DNA of 64,000 bases from Algoriphagus sediminis (GTDB taxonomy: Bacteria > Bacteroidota > Bacteroidia > Cytophagales > Cyclobacteriaceae): contig NZ_JAUEPH010000007.1 in the NCBI RefSeq assembly GCF_030403435.1, positions 124,001-188,000 on the forward strand. The letters are read 5' to 3'. Every line of letters begins with the position of its first letter. Position 1 is the first letter of the stretch. A program made the translations under genes and the position numbers. Below the pieces are notes generated by a model, which saw only the letters and a program-made list of their open reading frames with translations, did no database searches and was not told the origin of the DNA. Below, piece after piece: positions 20,140 to 28,241 of this stretch.

Positions 20140-21357
20140 ATGAATCGAAGAAAATTCATCAGCAAAACGGTGCTTGCTTCCATGGCCTCGGCCCTGGGTA
20201 TGGATATTGTTTTTGGAAGTCGATTACCCAAAGGTCTCCTGCCACTGGGCCTTTCTAAGCAGGATCCTTTTGAGCTTTTCAGCAAGGATAAGGATATGAT
20301 TTTACTGAATGATCGACCTTACAACATGGAAGCTCGACCTCATCAACTGGATGATGACATCACTCCAAATGAATACATATTTGTAAGAAATAATGGGCTC
20401 ATTCCGAATGAAGTTGATGTAGAAAACTGGACCTTAAGCATAGATGGTGAGTCCGTGATTTCACCCAAGACTTATACTCTTTCTGAACTGAAAACCAGAT
20501 TTACTTCCCATTCATATCAGCTTACTTTAGAATGTGGTGGGAATGGACGGTCAGAATTTGATCCACCACCGAAAGGGAATCAGTGGTCTCTAGGGGCGGT
20601 TTACTGCGCAAAGTGGACAGGAGTGAGGCTAAAGGATATTTTAGAGGATGTGGGAATAAAATCAGATGCAGTTTATATAGGATATCATGCTGCAGATTCT
20701 CATTTGAGTGGTGACCCTACCAAGGAAGCCATTTCCAGAGGAGTTCCCATTTCTAAGGCTATGATGGAGGAAACCTTAATTGCCTATCAGATGAATGATC
20801 AGGATATTCCCTTGGTTCATGGTTATCCGCTACGGCTTGTAGCAGGCGGCTGGCCTGCATCTGCTTCCGGAAAGTGGCTGGAAAGAATCAGCGTTCGAAA
20901 CATAGTTCACGATGGAGAGAAAATGGGCGGCACTTCCTATCGAGTTCCTTGCAGTCCGGTAGCACCGGGCGAATCCGTGGCAGATGAAAATATGTGTATC
21001 ATAGAATCTATGCCGGTAAAATCTCTAATTACTTATCCCAAAACAGGAGCAATGATTTCAGATAAAAAACTGTCTATTAGAGGTCACACCTGGGCTGGCG
21101 AGAACAGTGTAATTAAAATGGAGTATTCTATCGATTTTGGATCCACTTGGAAAGAATGTGATTTGAAAAAGGCACCCAATCGGCTTGCTTGGCAACGCTT
21201 CTCAGCGGAAGTGGAGTTTCCGCAAGAAGGGTATTATGAAGTCTGGGCGAAGGCTACAGATTCCGATGGAGTTTCTCAGCCTATGTTGGTGCCGGGATGG
21301 AACCCTAAAGGCTACCTAAATAATGCTTGTCACCGAATTGCAGTAAAAGTCAGCTAA
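20140..21357 (+). CDS. Molybdenum sulfite dehydrogenase (SorA/SoxC-like), Tat-exported
   Basis: 405 residues. The N-terminus MNRRKFISK is a Tat twin-arginine signal, so the enzyme is folded with its cofactor and exported. The molybdopterin domain contains TLECGGNGRSEF with the Mo-ligand Cys132, then GVRLKDILEDVG, HLSGDPTKEAISRGVPISKA, GYPLRLVAGGWPASASGKWLERI; the C-terminal immunoglobulin-like dimerisation domain follows. It oxidises sulfite to sulfate in the periplasm and passes electrons to a cytochrome c. The next gene starts directly after its stop and encodes that cytochrome. Confidence 0.88.
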   Translation: MNRRKFISKTVLASMASALGMDIVFGSRLPKGLLPLGLSKQDPFELFSKDKDMILLNDRPYNMEARPHQLDDDITPNEYIFVRNNGLIPNEVDVENWTLSIDGESVISPKTYTLSELKTRFTSHSYQLTLECGGNGRSEFDPPPKGNQWSLGAVYCAKWTGVRLKDILEDVGIKSDAVYIGYHAADSHLSGDPTKEAISRGVPISKAMMEETLIAYQMNDQDIPLVHGYPLRLVAGGWPASASGKWLERISVRNIVHDGEKMGGTSYRVPCSPVAPGESVADENMCIIESMPVKSLITYPKTGAMISDKKLSIRGHTWAGENSVIKMEYSIDFGSTWKECDLKKAPNRLAWQRFSAEVEFPQEGYYEVWAKATDSDGVSQPMLVPGWNPKGYLNNACHRIAVKVS

Positions 21358-21849
21358 ATGAAAAGCTCACCCAAAAAAGAATTTTCAAATCAACTTGACC
21401 TGATCAATGGATTGATCCTAAGCATTTTTGTTGTGTTGTTACTTTTTTTAGGTGTTTTGGGCTATGCCATATTTGATCCCAGCTTCAGTAGGTTTTCAGG
21501 GTTCTTCAATGCTGATTCAGATGAGAAAAATGAGTTTCTGGCAGAGGTAGAATCTGAGGAAGTGGTGGATGGAATTCATGTAGAAACAGGTTTTATTGAT
21601 GCCCCGGGGATGGTAGCCACTATTCAAAACTGTACTGGTTGCCATTCTTCCAGCCTGGTTATCGCAAATAGAATGAATGAAGAAAGGTGGATAGAAACCA
21701 TTCGTTGGATGCAGGAAACGCAGAATTTATGGGACTTGGGTGAAAATGAAAAAGTTATCGTGGATTACTTGGTGACCAATTATCCTCCGAAAAAGATTGG
21801 CAGAAGAGCAAATCTGGAAAATATCGAATGGTACGAGCTTGAAGATTAA
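21358..21849 (+). CDS. Membrane-anchored cytochrome c, electron acceptor of the sulfite dehydrogenase
   Basis: 163 residues. An N-terminal membrane helix (LINGLILSIFVVLLLFLGVLGYAIF) anchors a periplasmic domain with one haem c motif CTGCH at 92-96 and a downstream RWMQETQNLW region that can supply the axial Met. The ATG follows the SorA-like stop with no gap (TAAATG), so translation is coupled. The architecture fits a SorB-like acceptor that carries electrons to the respiratory chain. Confidence 0.85.
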   Translation: MKSSPKKEFSNQLDLINGLILSIFVVLLLFLGVLGYAIFDPSFSRFSGFFNADSDEKNEFLAEVESEEVVDGIHVETGFIDAPGMVATIQNCTGCHSSSLVIANRMNEERWIETIRWMQETQNLWDLGENEKVIVDYLVTNYPPKKIGRRANLENIEWYELED

Positions 21850-21899
21850 TCAGAACTCTGGCTTTCGATATTTACCTAAATTCCAAAGTGTTTTTAAAT

Positions 21900-22259
21900 A
21901 TGAAAGTTGAGTTTTTTAGGGAGAAAGGAATAATCCAGTACACCATCGATGGGAAGGTAGAAGAGGGAGCTCTTATAGAACTTTTAAGCATTCAGAAGAC
22001 TCTACCGAGGGAAGGGAATTTTAGCATTCTAGCAGTGGTTCCTAATTTTTCAGGCTACCAATCATTAAATGCGATTTTACTGGCCATTCAAGCTGATCTA
22101 GGTTGGATAGGTAGAGCGAAAAAATATGCTCTGGTTTCTGACCTTGGTGCTTTGAAGACCTTCATCAGTGTTTTGGGAAAGTTAGTACCATCGATGAAAG
22201 TGAGAGTTTATTCTTTTGCTCAGGAAGACGAAAGTCGAAAATGGCTGGAAGAGGATTGA
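21900..22259 (+). CDS. SpoIIAA-like (STAS-related) small protein
   Basis: 119 residues from ATG 21900; a GTG at 21888 could add four residues. The sequence (IIQYTIDGKVEEGALIELL..., WIGRAKKYALVSDLGALKTFISV, MKVRVYSFAQEDESRKWL) matches the SpoIIAA-like family PF11964, an alpha/beta fold related to STAS domains that binds hydrophobic ligands in known structures. Cytoplasmic. It may be read with the sulfite genes (50-base gap), but no functional link is visible. Confidence 0.6.
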   Translation: MKVEFFREKGIIQYTIDGKVEEGALIELLSIQKTLPREGNFSILAVVPNFSGYQSLNAILLAIQADLGWIGRAKKYALVSDLGALKTFISVLGKLVPSMKVRVYSFAQEDESRKWLEED

Positions 22260-22289
22260 AAGTTTATTTGTGAAGCATATTTTAGCCCC

Positions 22290-23138
22290 ATGAAAAAATT
22301 CTTCAAGATTGCCGGAATTTCTCTGCTAATTTTAATGGTGTTGCTGGGAGGGGCCCTTGGTCTTTTCGTTTATAAAGTGAAAAATGGTTTTCCGGTCAGT
22401 TATGAAACTGATCCCCCAGAACTCACCATTCCATCCGAGGGGAGGAATGTCTTACTTTTTTCAAAGACCACCGGCTTCAGGCATGAGGAATCTATCTTGG
22501 CTGGAATTGCAAAATTTGAGGAATTGGCCACTAAAGAGGGTTGGTTTTTATATCAAACTGAATCTGCTGGAATTTTTAATGTGGAGCAGCTTGGCCGATT
22601 TGATGCAGTGATTTTCAATAATTCGACTGGAAGGGTTTTGACCGATGAACAAAGAATTATTCTTAAGGAGTATGTTGAAAGTGGAGGAAAGCTCATTGGA
22701 ATCCACGGTGCGGGAGATGATTCCCATCATTGGGATTGGTACGAGCAGAGTTTGCTTGGCGCAAAGTTTTCTCATCACCCTTTAAATCCCCAGCTCCAGG
22801 AAGCCGAGGTTAAACTTGATGAAGGAGCAGAAGCAGCTTTGGCCGAAGGCCTGGAAAATAACTGGGAGCATACCGATGAATGGTATATTTTCTTTGAAAA
22901 CCCAAGGGTAAAAGGATTTGACATTCTTTATACCATAAATGGTGATGAGATCATTCCAGATGGAAATTTGCTTTGGATGAAAGATAAAAATTGGGGTATG
23001 GGTGAGGATCATCCGGTGGCCTGGTCAAAGAGGATAGGGGAAGGCAAAACTTTTTATACCTCCATGGGGCATCATGCCGAAGTTTGGGAGCAGGAACCAT
23101 TTATCGAGATGCTGATCAATGCAGTGAATTGGGAATAA
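22290..23138 (+). CDS. ThuA-like domain protein, membrane anchored
   Basis: 282 residues. One N-terminal helix (IAGISLLILMVLLGGALGLFVY) with most of the protein on the periplasmic side. The ThuA-like fold (PF06283, glutamine-amidotransferase-like) is seen in NVLLFSKTTGFRHEESI, FDAVIFNNSTGRVLTDEQ, GGKLIGIHGAGDDSHHWDWY, GAKFSHHP, PVAWSKRIGEGKTFYTSMGHHAEVW. ThuA is tied to trehalose/disaccharide use in rhizobia, and the fold is frequent in Bacteroidota glycan clusters, but the reaction is unknown. A terminator hairpin follows the stop. Confidence 0.82.
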   Translation: MKKFFKIAGISLLILMVLLGGALGLFVYKVKNGFPVSYETDPPELTIPSEGRNVLLFSKTTGFRHEESILAGIAKFEELATKEGWFLYQTESAGIFNVEQLGRFDAVIFNNSTGRVLTDEQRIILKEYVESGGKLIGIHGAGDDSHHWDWYEQSLLGAKFSHHPLNPQLQEAEVKLDEGAEAALAEGLENNWEHTDEWYIFFENPRVKGFDILYTINGDEIIPDGNLLWMKDKNWGMGEDHPVAWSKRIGEGKTFYTSMGHHAEVWEQEPFIEMLINAVNWE

Positions 23139-23141
23139 AAA

Positions 23142-23159
23142 AAGGGGCTTTCGCCCCTT
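23142..23159 (-). terminator. Intrinsic terminator of the XRE operon
   Basis: Stem AAGGGGC/GCCCCTT. Read on the minus strand it is AAGGGGC-GAAA-GCCCC followed by eight T, a stable tetraloop terminator 22 bases after the last small gene. It also sits 3 bases past the ThuA-like stop and may serve both directions. Confidence 0.8.
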
Positions 23160-23180
23160 GTTGGTTTAGTTTTCTGAAAT

Positions 23181-23372
23181 TTAATTCTCGCTGCTTCTTT
23201 TAGAATTTATGAAGTCGTAGAGAATTCCGGCGAGGGCACCAAGGCAGATTCCAAGGCCGATCCAAAGTTCAGGGAGCCCTGTGATAGATCCTATGGTGCT
23301 ACCGACTGCAAGGCCAAACCCTGCACCGGTCACGGCTAATAATTCCTTTTTCTTTTTTTCTGGCTGGTTTAT
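23181..23372 (-). CDS. Small glycine-zipper membrane protein, apparent ATA start
   Basis: The frame ends in ...NSKRSSEN with TAA at 23181-23183 and contains a Gly-rich double helix: AVTGAGFGLAVGSTIGSITG and LWIGLGICLGALAGILYDF, with a lysine-rich start (INQPEKKKKELL). There is no ATG. The natural start is ATA at 23372-23370, which overlaps the TAA stop of the XRE gene (ATAA), the exact counterpart of the ATGA couplings seen elsewhere here. A GTG inside the first helix is the only alternative and would remove the basic head. Likely a 63-residue inner-membrane protein of the same operon. The ATA start is inference. Confidence 0.55.
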   Translation of the reverse strand: MNQPEKKKKELLAVTGAGFGLAVGSTIGSITGLPELWIGLGICLGALAGILYDFINSKRSSEN

Positions 23373-23560
23373 TCGTAGATAAATATCTCTTCTATTGTCC
23401 TTTCAAAAAGCTGGGACATTTTGAAGGCTGTTGGCAAACTGGGGTCGAATTTTTGTTTCTCGATGGCATTTACTGTCTGTCGTGAAACCCCTATGAATTC
23501 GGCCAATTGTTCCTGAGTGAGTCCTTTTTCCACTCTTAAGTCTCTTACCCGATTTTTCAT
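23369..23560 (-). CDS. XRE-family helix-turn-helix regulator
   Basis: 63 residues from ATG 23560 (MKNRVRDLRVEKGLTQEQLAEF). Compact Cro/CI-type HTH: LTQEQLAEFIGVSRQTVNAIEKQKFDPSLPTAFKMSQLF, ending EEIFIYE. This short type is very common beside small membrane proteins and controls its own operon. Its ATG overlaps the preceding gene's stop (ATGA). The nested inverted repeats 400 bases upstream at the operon promoter are its probable operators. Confidence 0.88.
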   Translation of the reverse strand: MKNRVRDLRVEKGLTQEQLAEFIGVSRQTVNAIEKQKFDPSLPTAFKMSQLFERTIEEIFIYE

Positions 23561-23958
23561 TTGTACCTGCGCATATTGATGAAAAGTGCGGTCATGTAGC
23601 AAATCCCTATAAAACCTACCAGAAGGCCAATCTCAGCATCCATTGGGATTAAATCTCTTTGATCTAGCAGTGAATAAGTCAGCCCAACCACCACTGTCAA
23701 TCCAAGGGTGATAGCCATGGCTTCCAGATGTAGTTTACGCTCCAATTCATCGAAGTGATTGAATAAATCTCGATTGGCCAGGATCATCATGACACCGTTG
23801 GCCAGATTGACCAAAATGGCAAATACTGTGAGGAACATATGGTCGTCCCAGATAAATACAGGTCCGAATGTGGCGATGGCTAAAGTAGCTACCCAGGTCC
23901 ATGTCCAGAGGGCAAGCTTTCTCACTCTTTTTTGTCGTTCTAATTTCATTGTCTCCAT
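23557..23958 (-). CDS. Four-helix membrane protein paired with the XRE regulator
   Basis: 133 residues from ATG 23958 (METMKLERQKRVRKLALW); the second ATG at 23949 is possible. Four helices: ALWTWTWVATLAIATFGPVFIW, MFLTVFAILVNLANGVMMILA, AMAITLGLTVVVGLTYSLL, GLLVGFIGICYMTALFINM, with a basic N-terminus. Such proteins are routinely encoded just before an XRE gene in Gram-positives and Bacteroidota; function unknown. First gene of the three-gene operon. Confidence 0.7.
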   Translation of the reverse strand: METMKLERQKRVRKLALWTWTWVATLAIATFGPVFIWDDHMFLTVFAILVNLANGVMMILANRDLFNHFDELERKLHLEAMAITLGLTVVVGLTYSLLDQRDLIPMDAEIGLLVGFIGICYMTALFINMRRYK

Positions 23959-23975
23959 TGTGTTTATGTAAAGTT

Positions 23976-24027
23976 CACTTGACAAATGTAAATAAGACTT
24001 TACAAAAGTCAAGTTTTATTTACATTT
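23976..24027 (-). promoter_or_regulatory. Promoter of the XRE operon embedded in nested inverted repeats
   Basis: Minus-strand promoter with Bacteroidota consensus: -7 box TACATTTG (complement of 23983-23990), 19 bases, TTG of the -33 box (complement of 24010-24012). Over it lie three nested inverted repeats: AAATGTAAATAA (23984-23995) with TTATTTACATTT (24016-24027); ACTTGAC (23977-23983) with GTCAAGT (24008-24014); GACTT (23996-24000) with AAGTC (24006-24010). The leader to the ATG is about 18 bases. Binding by the encoded XRE protein would block the polymerase, giving autorepression. Confidence 0.75.
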
Positions 24028-24240
24028 TTTTTCGCAACTAAGTCTGAGCGGTGGTGCTGATTAGTAAAGAATCAGTCGAAATATGTTCGAAATGAGGATA
24101 TGAGGTAGGAATTCATGGGTTGTTTGATAGCTGATAGAATTGTTGTGATCTTCTCTAAATCAAAAAAAATCAGTAACAAGCCAGACCGGAGAAATGATTA
24201 AATTTGAAATGCTACGAAAATATTTTCAATATCGACTCCT

Positions 24241-25134
24241 ATGAATAAGTATCTCTTTTTACTCTTTTTCGCCTCAGTATTTTCCATTTCCTTTTCAAGT
24301 ATTGCTCAAAAGTCAAAAAGGGTGGAACCCGGAATTATGTACTATGGAGGCGAGACATTGTATTCCCCTAAATTTGGATTTACCTCGGAGATTCCTGAAA
24401 ACTGGGTGGGTACTTTACCAAGAGAAACTGAAGTCTTTCTATTGAACTTATCCACTGGTCAATTTGGAGAAATCTTTGTTTTTGCGAGACCAACGGTAGA
24501 TCTGGAACAGCTAGCTGAAGAATGGAAAGCAGGGGTAGACGTGACAGAAAATCTCAGGCTTCAGGCTGAAGACCCTCAAATTTTTGATAATTCTTTAGCC
24601 TCGGAGGTGAAAGTAGTTGGTAACTATATACCTGCGAAAAAAAGAGCATTTGCCATGGTTCGTTGCGGTGATAGGGGTACCTGTATTACTGTTTTAGCAG
24701 TGGCAGGAGAAGAAAATTATTCCGAAGTCTCGAAAGTAGCAGAGGAACTTTTGAGCAATGGTTCTTTTCAAGAACCTAAAGAAATCGATCCCTATTTGGA
24801 TTTTGACTGGAAAGAATTTCTATCGAACAAAATGTTAATGGTTTACAATGATTTCAGGGGAGGCAGACAAATGACAAGGGTAAATCTTTGTGAGGACGGT
24901 TCTTTCAATGCAAAGGTCAAGAAAAAAGGGATCATGAAAGAATTTAATCCGGAGTACAAAGGAAACATGACAGGTTCCTGGTCTGTGGAAAGTAATAACT
25001 CAAAGGCTATCTTGAACCTGACCTTTTCCAAAGAGGGCCTGAACCCATTGACAATTCAATTAGAATTAAAAGATGAAGAGCTGTATGTCAATGAGGAAAG
25101 ATTCTATGCCAGCCAATCAGAAACGTGCAAGTAA
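24241..25134 (+). CDS. Secreted protein of unknown function
   Basis: 297 residues with a clear signal peptide (ending SSIAQ). The mature protein has two parts: residues 30-180, rich in beta strands (YSPKFGFTSEIPENWVGTLPRETEVFLL), with a Cys pair in RCGDRGTC; and residues 200-297, a lipocalin-like C-terminal half (TRVNLCEDGSFNAKVKKKG...GSWSVES...LELKDEELYVNEERFY) resembling small Bacteroidota ligand-binding barrels. A -7-like TAAATTTG lies at 24199-24206, 34 bases before the ATG, with no clear -33 box. Not assigned to any named family. Confidence 0.6.
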   Translation: MNKYLFLLFFASVFSISFSSIAQKSKRVEPGIMYYGGETLYSPKFGFTSEIPENWVGTLPRETEVFLLNLSTGQFGEIFVFARPTVDLEQLAEEWKAGVDVTENLRLQAEDPQIFDNSLASEVKVVGNYIPAKKRAFAMVRCGDRGTCITVLAVAGEENYSEVSKVAEELLSNGSFQEPKEIDPYLDFDWKEFLSNKMLMVYNDFRGGRQMTRVNLCEDGSFNAKVKKKGIMKEFNPEYKGNMTGSWSVESNNSKAILNLTFSKEGLNPLTIQLELKDEELYVNEERFYASQSETCK

Positions 25135-25377
25135 GGTTTATCTTACAAAATCAAGAATCAAAATATTGATGACCTCCATAGCAAATAATCTCCTGGGGTC
25201 AGCTTGGACTTGATTGCAGAATTTCAAGTTAGGGTATTGTTGTAAGGTCGCTATTGCATCAGTCATAACTTCAGTTTTCGGAGGTGTCAACTTTTCTAAA
25301 AGTCAATAGAGCCAATTTTTTACCTGTTTATGCCAGATAAGATTATTTGAAGTATTTTTTTGCTTATGCTGCTCAGA

Positions 25378-25396
25378 AACCTCCTTTCTGGAGGTT
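25378..25396. terminator. Hairpin after the T9SS protein gene (weak)
   Basis: AACCTCC - TTTCT - GGAGGTT, 7-bp stem, 6 bases beyond the minus-strand stop at 25403. U tract is poor (TTTCTG on the minus strand). The rest of the gap 25135-25402 shows no gene or other clear signal. Confidence 0.35.
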
Positions 25397-25402
25397 GAAC
25401 CA

Positions 25403-27619
25403 CTAACGTACTAATAACTTAGTGGTAAGAAGCTCTTTATTGGAAGAGATTCTAAGTATATACAGTCCTTTTTTCACATTAGGACTCAAGATCAATTGAG
25501 TCGAATTAGATCCTGCTTTTGTCTCAATGATTTGATTTTGGATCAATTTACCGGAATCCATACTCAACAGACCCAAATCCATAGGACCTCCTGTTGCTGA
25601 TTCAAACACCAAGGTAGTTTGAGTAGAGAAAGGGTTAGGGTAGGCTCGAACTTTCAGAGGATTGGTGTTAACCAATTCCTTCTCACGGCCAAAATTGATT
25701 GATTTAAGCTGGACTTGTAGTTGATCCTTGCTTTCTACGGTGAAGGAAAGAATGACCAGGTCATTCAACTGCACAGGAGTATTTATCTTTGGTGATTGAA
25801 AAGATGAAAGCGGCAAGCTGTAGATTTTGGAGTTTGTACTAAGAGCTACAGTATAGGAATAATGCTCTTCAAATTTTTGGACGGATTTTTTGATTAAACG
25901 AATGGTTAGATTTCCAGTTCCTGAAGCTTCAAAATTCAGGTAATTGAACCCAGTCAAATCCGCAGGTACTCCCCCACCCTTGATTGTCTTGTAGACAGTG
26001 GCATAATCTGAACCGCTAGATTCAAACTGCACATTTCTCCAGATGGGATAGGTTCCTTCTTTGGCTTGGAGTTCATTTTGATTCTGAATATCAAATATCC
26101 TAACCTGACCGCCTGATGGAACAAATGAAGCCCAAAGACCATCACTTTCATAAATGTAATCCTGCTTAGTCGAGGAGAGTAATTCCAGAGAAGTCTCTGC
26201 ATAATCCTGAGCATCCCATTCGATTTTCTGAATTCCCATTGGAGTTAAAGCTACCTCTTTTGTTTCTGTCAGCATTACATTTGAGCTTTCATTCCTTTTG
26301 GACGTGGAGATCAACTGCACAGAGGATTGATGGGTTCGGTTCCAAATAGTCAATTCTACCTTGCTGGGATCACTAGATTTCCTCACAGATTTGCTGATGA
26401 AAATACCGGGTTGAGTTTTCGCAACAGTTTGGGAAATATTTCCGGTAGACTCGAATGAAGCAATTACTGCTTCTATCATACGCTGAAGGACTTTTGCATC
26501 CGCACTCCAAAACTGAAAATTGAAAAACTTCTCTTCAGACTGATAGTCCTCCAGCAACCAGGCAGATTGAAGGTGGAATTCTGAACTAGTTTGATTAAAT
26601 CCAACAGAAAAAGAAACCGCATACTCATTGAGACCAGAAGGTGGATTTAGCAAGCTTCTGATGAGTTTGTAATTTCCAACTTGAACACTGTCTATAGCCA
26701 AAACTTCAGATCCTTTAAGTCGGTCACAAACGTACTTGGAGTGCTCGTATATCACTCCTGAGGTCTCGGTTGCAAATAGAGTGGCAAAGTTGTTTCCCTC
26801 CTTGAGGTAATCCACTGATACCACTTCCTCTGCATTGGTTATCTCCAAGAGCTCAGTCGGGCTGGTGATGTATCCGGTGAATTCCTCACCCAGTTGATCT
26901 TCATTGGGGATAAAAAAATCCAGCGTGAATCCTTGGGTTCTGGCAATTTGATAGTTTTTAAGGCTGGGCTGTCGTTGGTAGTTCAATGCTACATTCCCAT
27001 TTTGATATTTAGAAAAGATCTGCTCGACTACAGCAGTTCCCAAACTTTTACTTTCCAATCCTCCGTCATTTCCGGAGCTTACTCGGAGATTTTCTTCTCC
27101 GATCAATTTTACATCTGAAGCTGTTCCATTAGTCAGTGGATAGGAACAAATACATATCGGCAAATCATCTTGGGGATCAGAAAATTCAATGGTAATTACC
27201 CCTGCAGTAGGAAGATTGCTAATGTGGAAATTATAGGATACTTGATTGGAATTGGGGACTCCTGGAGGGTTGAATGGGCTTCCCGAGTTATTGTTTCCAA
27301 ATGTCCAATCCAGCCTGGTGGATCCATTGGTATCTGTGATCCAGCTTTTGGTCACTACTGGAGGATATAAGATAGGAGCACCCCAACCAAAGGTGAAAGT
27401 TCCTTCGTAATTTTTTGTAAGCGCATTCAAAAAATAGCTGCTTACAGGACTAATATTATCAGCAAACTCGGTAATTCTTTGTCCGTTACCATTGTTTCTT
27501 TTATAGATCTGTGGGCAGCGCTTATTATCGACTTCTTGGGCAAAGGTCGAATGTGAGATGCATACAAAGATTACCCACTTAATTACAAATAGGAACGGTT
27601 TTACCAGGTGATTTTTCAT
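25403..27619 (-). CDS. Large secreted protein with type IX secretion C-terminal sorting domain
   Basis: 738 residues. Signal peptide (ISHSTFAQ), then about 600 residues of beta-rich sequence including a jelly-roll resembling CBM11-type domains (about 530-640: DLTGFNYLNFEASGTGNLTIRL, LNDLVILSFTVES), and a type A T9SS sorting domain at the end (VRAYPNPFSTQTTLVFE ... GLYILRISSNKELLTTKLLVR). It is therefore moved across the outer membrane and released or attached to surface polysaccharide. Two TTCCA-N5-TGGAA-type boxes lie 89-132 bases upstream, which links it to the polysaccharide regulon. Likely a matrix or surface carbohydrate-binding protein. Confidence 0.75.
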   Translation of the reverse strand: MKNHLVKPFLFVIKWVIFVCISHSTFAQEVDNKRCPQIYKRNNGNGQRITEFADNISPVSSYFLNALTKNYEGTFTFGWGAPILYPPVVTKSWITDTNGSTRLDWTFGNNNSGSPFNPPGVPNSNQVSYNFHISNLPTAGVITIEFSDPQDDLPICICSYPLTNGTASDVKLIGEENLRVSSGNDGGLESKSLGTAVVEQIFSKYQNGNVALNYQRQPSLKNYQIARTQGFTLDFFIPNEDQLGEEFTGYITSPTELLEITNAEEVVSVDYLKEGNNFATLFATETSGVIYEHSKYVCDRLKGSEVLAIDSVQVGNYKLIRSLLNPPSGLNEYAVSFSVGFNQTSSEFHLQSAWLLEDYQSEEKFFNFQFWSADAKVLQRMIEAVIASFESTGNISQTVAKTQPGIFISKSVRKSSDPSKVELTIWNRTHQSSVQLISTSKRNESSNVMLTETKEVALTPMGIQKIEWDAQDYAETSLELLSSTKQDYIYESDGLWASFVPSGGQVRIFDIQNQNELQAKEGTYPIWRNVQFESSGSDYATVYKTIKGGGVPADLTGFNYLNFEASGTGNLTIRLIKKSVQKFEEHYSYTVALSTNSKIYSLPLSSFQSPKINTPVQLNDLVILSFTVESKDQLQVQLKSINFGREKELVNTNPLKVRAYPNPFSTQTTLVFESATGGPMDLGLLSMDSGKLIQNQIIETKAGSNSTQLILSPNVKKGLYILRISSNKELLTTKLLVR

Positions 27620-27707
27620 AATTGATCTTTCTATCTATGCCAAAAAGATCAAAACACGATCCTATTTTTTAAATATTTGATAATCAAGTATTTGAAAAAC
27701 AACCTAA

Positions 27708-27751
27708 TTCCATTTTCAGGAAATAAGGGGCTTATTTTCCAAAAATTGGAA
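27708..27751. promoter_or_regulatory. Paired TTCCA-N5-TGGAA boxes upstream of the T9SS protein gene
   Basis: Perfect box TTCCAAAAATTGGAA at 27737-27751 and a one-mismatch box TTCCATTTTCAGGAA at 27708-27722, starts 29 bases apart. They lie between the GtrA gene's end and the start of the secreted-protein gene (27619). Same palindrome as at 35.9, 37.3 and 42.6 kb; read as a regulator binding site. Confidence 0.65.
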
Positions 27752-27754
27752 TAA

Positions 27755-28241
27755 TCACTTTTTGAAAGTGAAGTATTTTTGCAAAAGAAAATTGACAGTC
27801 AGGACAATTACCGTAGATACAATTTTAGCCACTGTGGGTTGGGCATTGAAGAAGACGATTAGGCCTTTAAGAATGAGATAATCGCTTCCCAAGCCTTGCG
27901 AAACCACCAAAATGTATTTGAAAAACTGCTTTCCGGTTTTTTTCTTGCCCGCATCTATAGTTTTGAATGCAAAGTTTTTGCTCAGCCAAAAACCAGTGGG
28001 AATAGTGGCAAAAAATGAAATAATCAAGGCTAAGGTGTAGGAAGCGATATTGTAATCACCGACAGTGAGTCCGCTTTTGGGTAGAATAAACTTAAAGCAC
28101 CGCAAAAAGGAGAATATTCAGTGCGGTATTGAGGGCTCCCACAGCCAGGTAAGCATAGACATCATAGGCCAACCACTTTTTGAAAATAGGATAAAATAAT
28201 TGAAGGAATGCTTCAATCCCTTTGCTCAAAGATAGGTTCAT
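27755..28241 (-). pseudogene. GtrA-family membrane protein, split by a +1 frameshift
   Basis: The gene starts at ATG 28241, overlapping the glycosyltransferase stop (ATGA). The first 49 codons (MNLSLSKGIEAFLQLF... NTALNILLFAVL) end in a TAA at 28094-28092. In the next frame the protein continues without a break as KFILPKSG, IASYTLALIISFFATIPTGFWLSKNFAFK and KIVSTVIVLTVNFLLQKYFTF to 27755. Joined, it is a normal ~161-residue, four-helix GtrA protein, a helper that flips or carries polyprenyl-linked sugars. The break is at CTT-TAA-G, where a +1 shift restores the frame. It may be a mutation, a sequencing error, or a recoding site. Confidence 0.75.
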
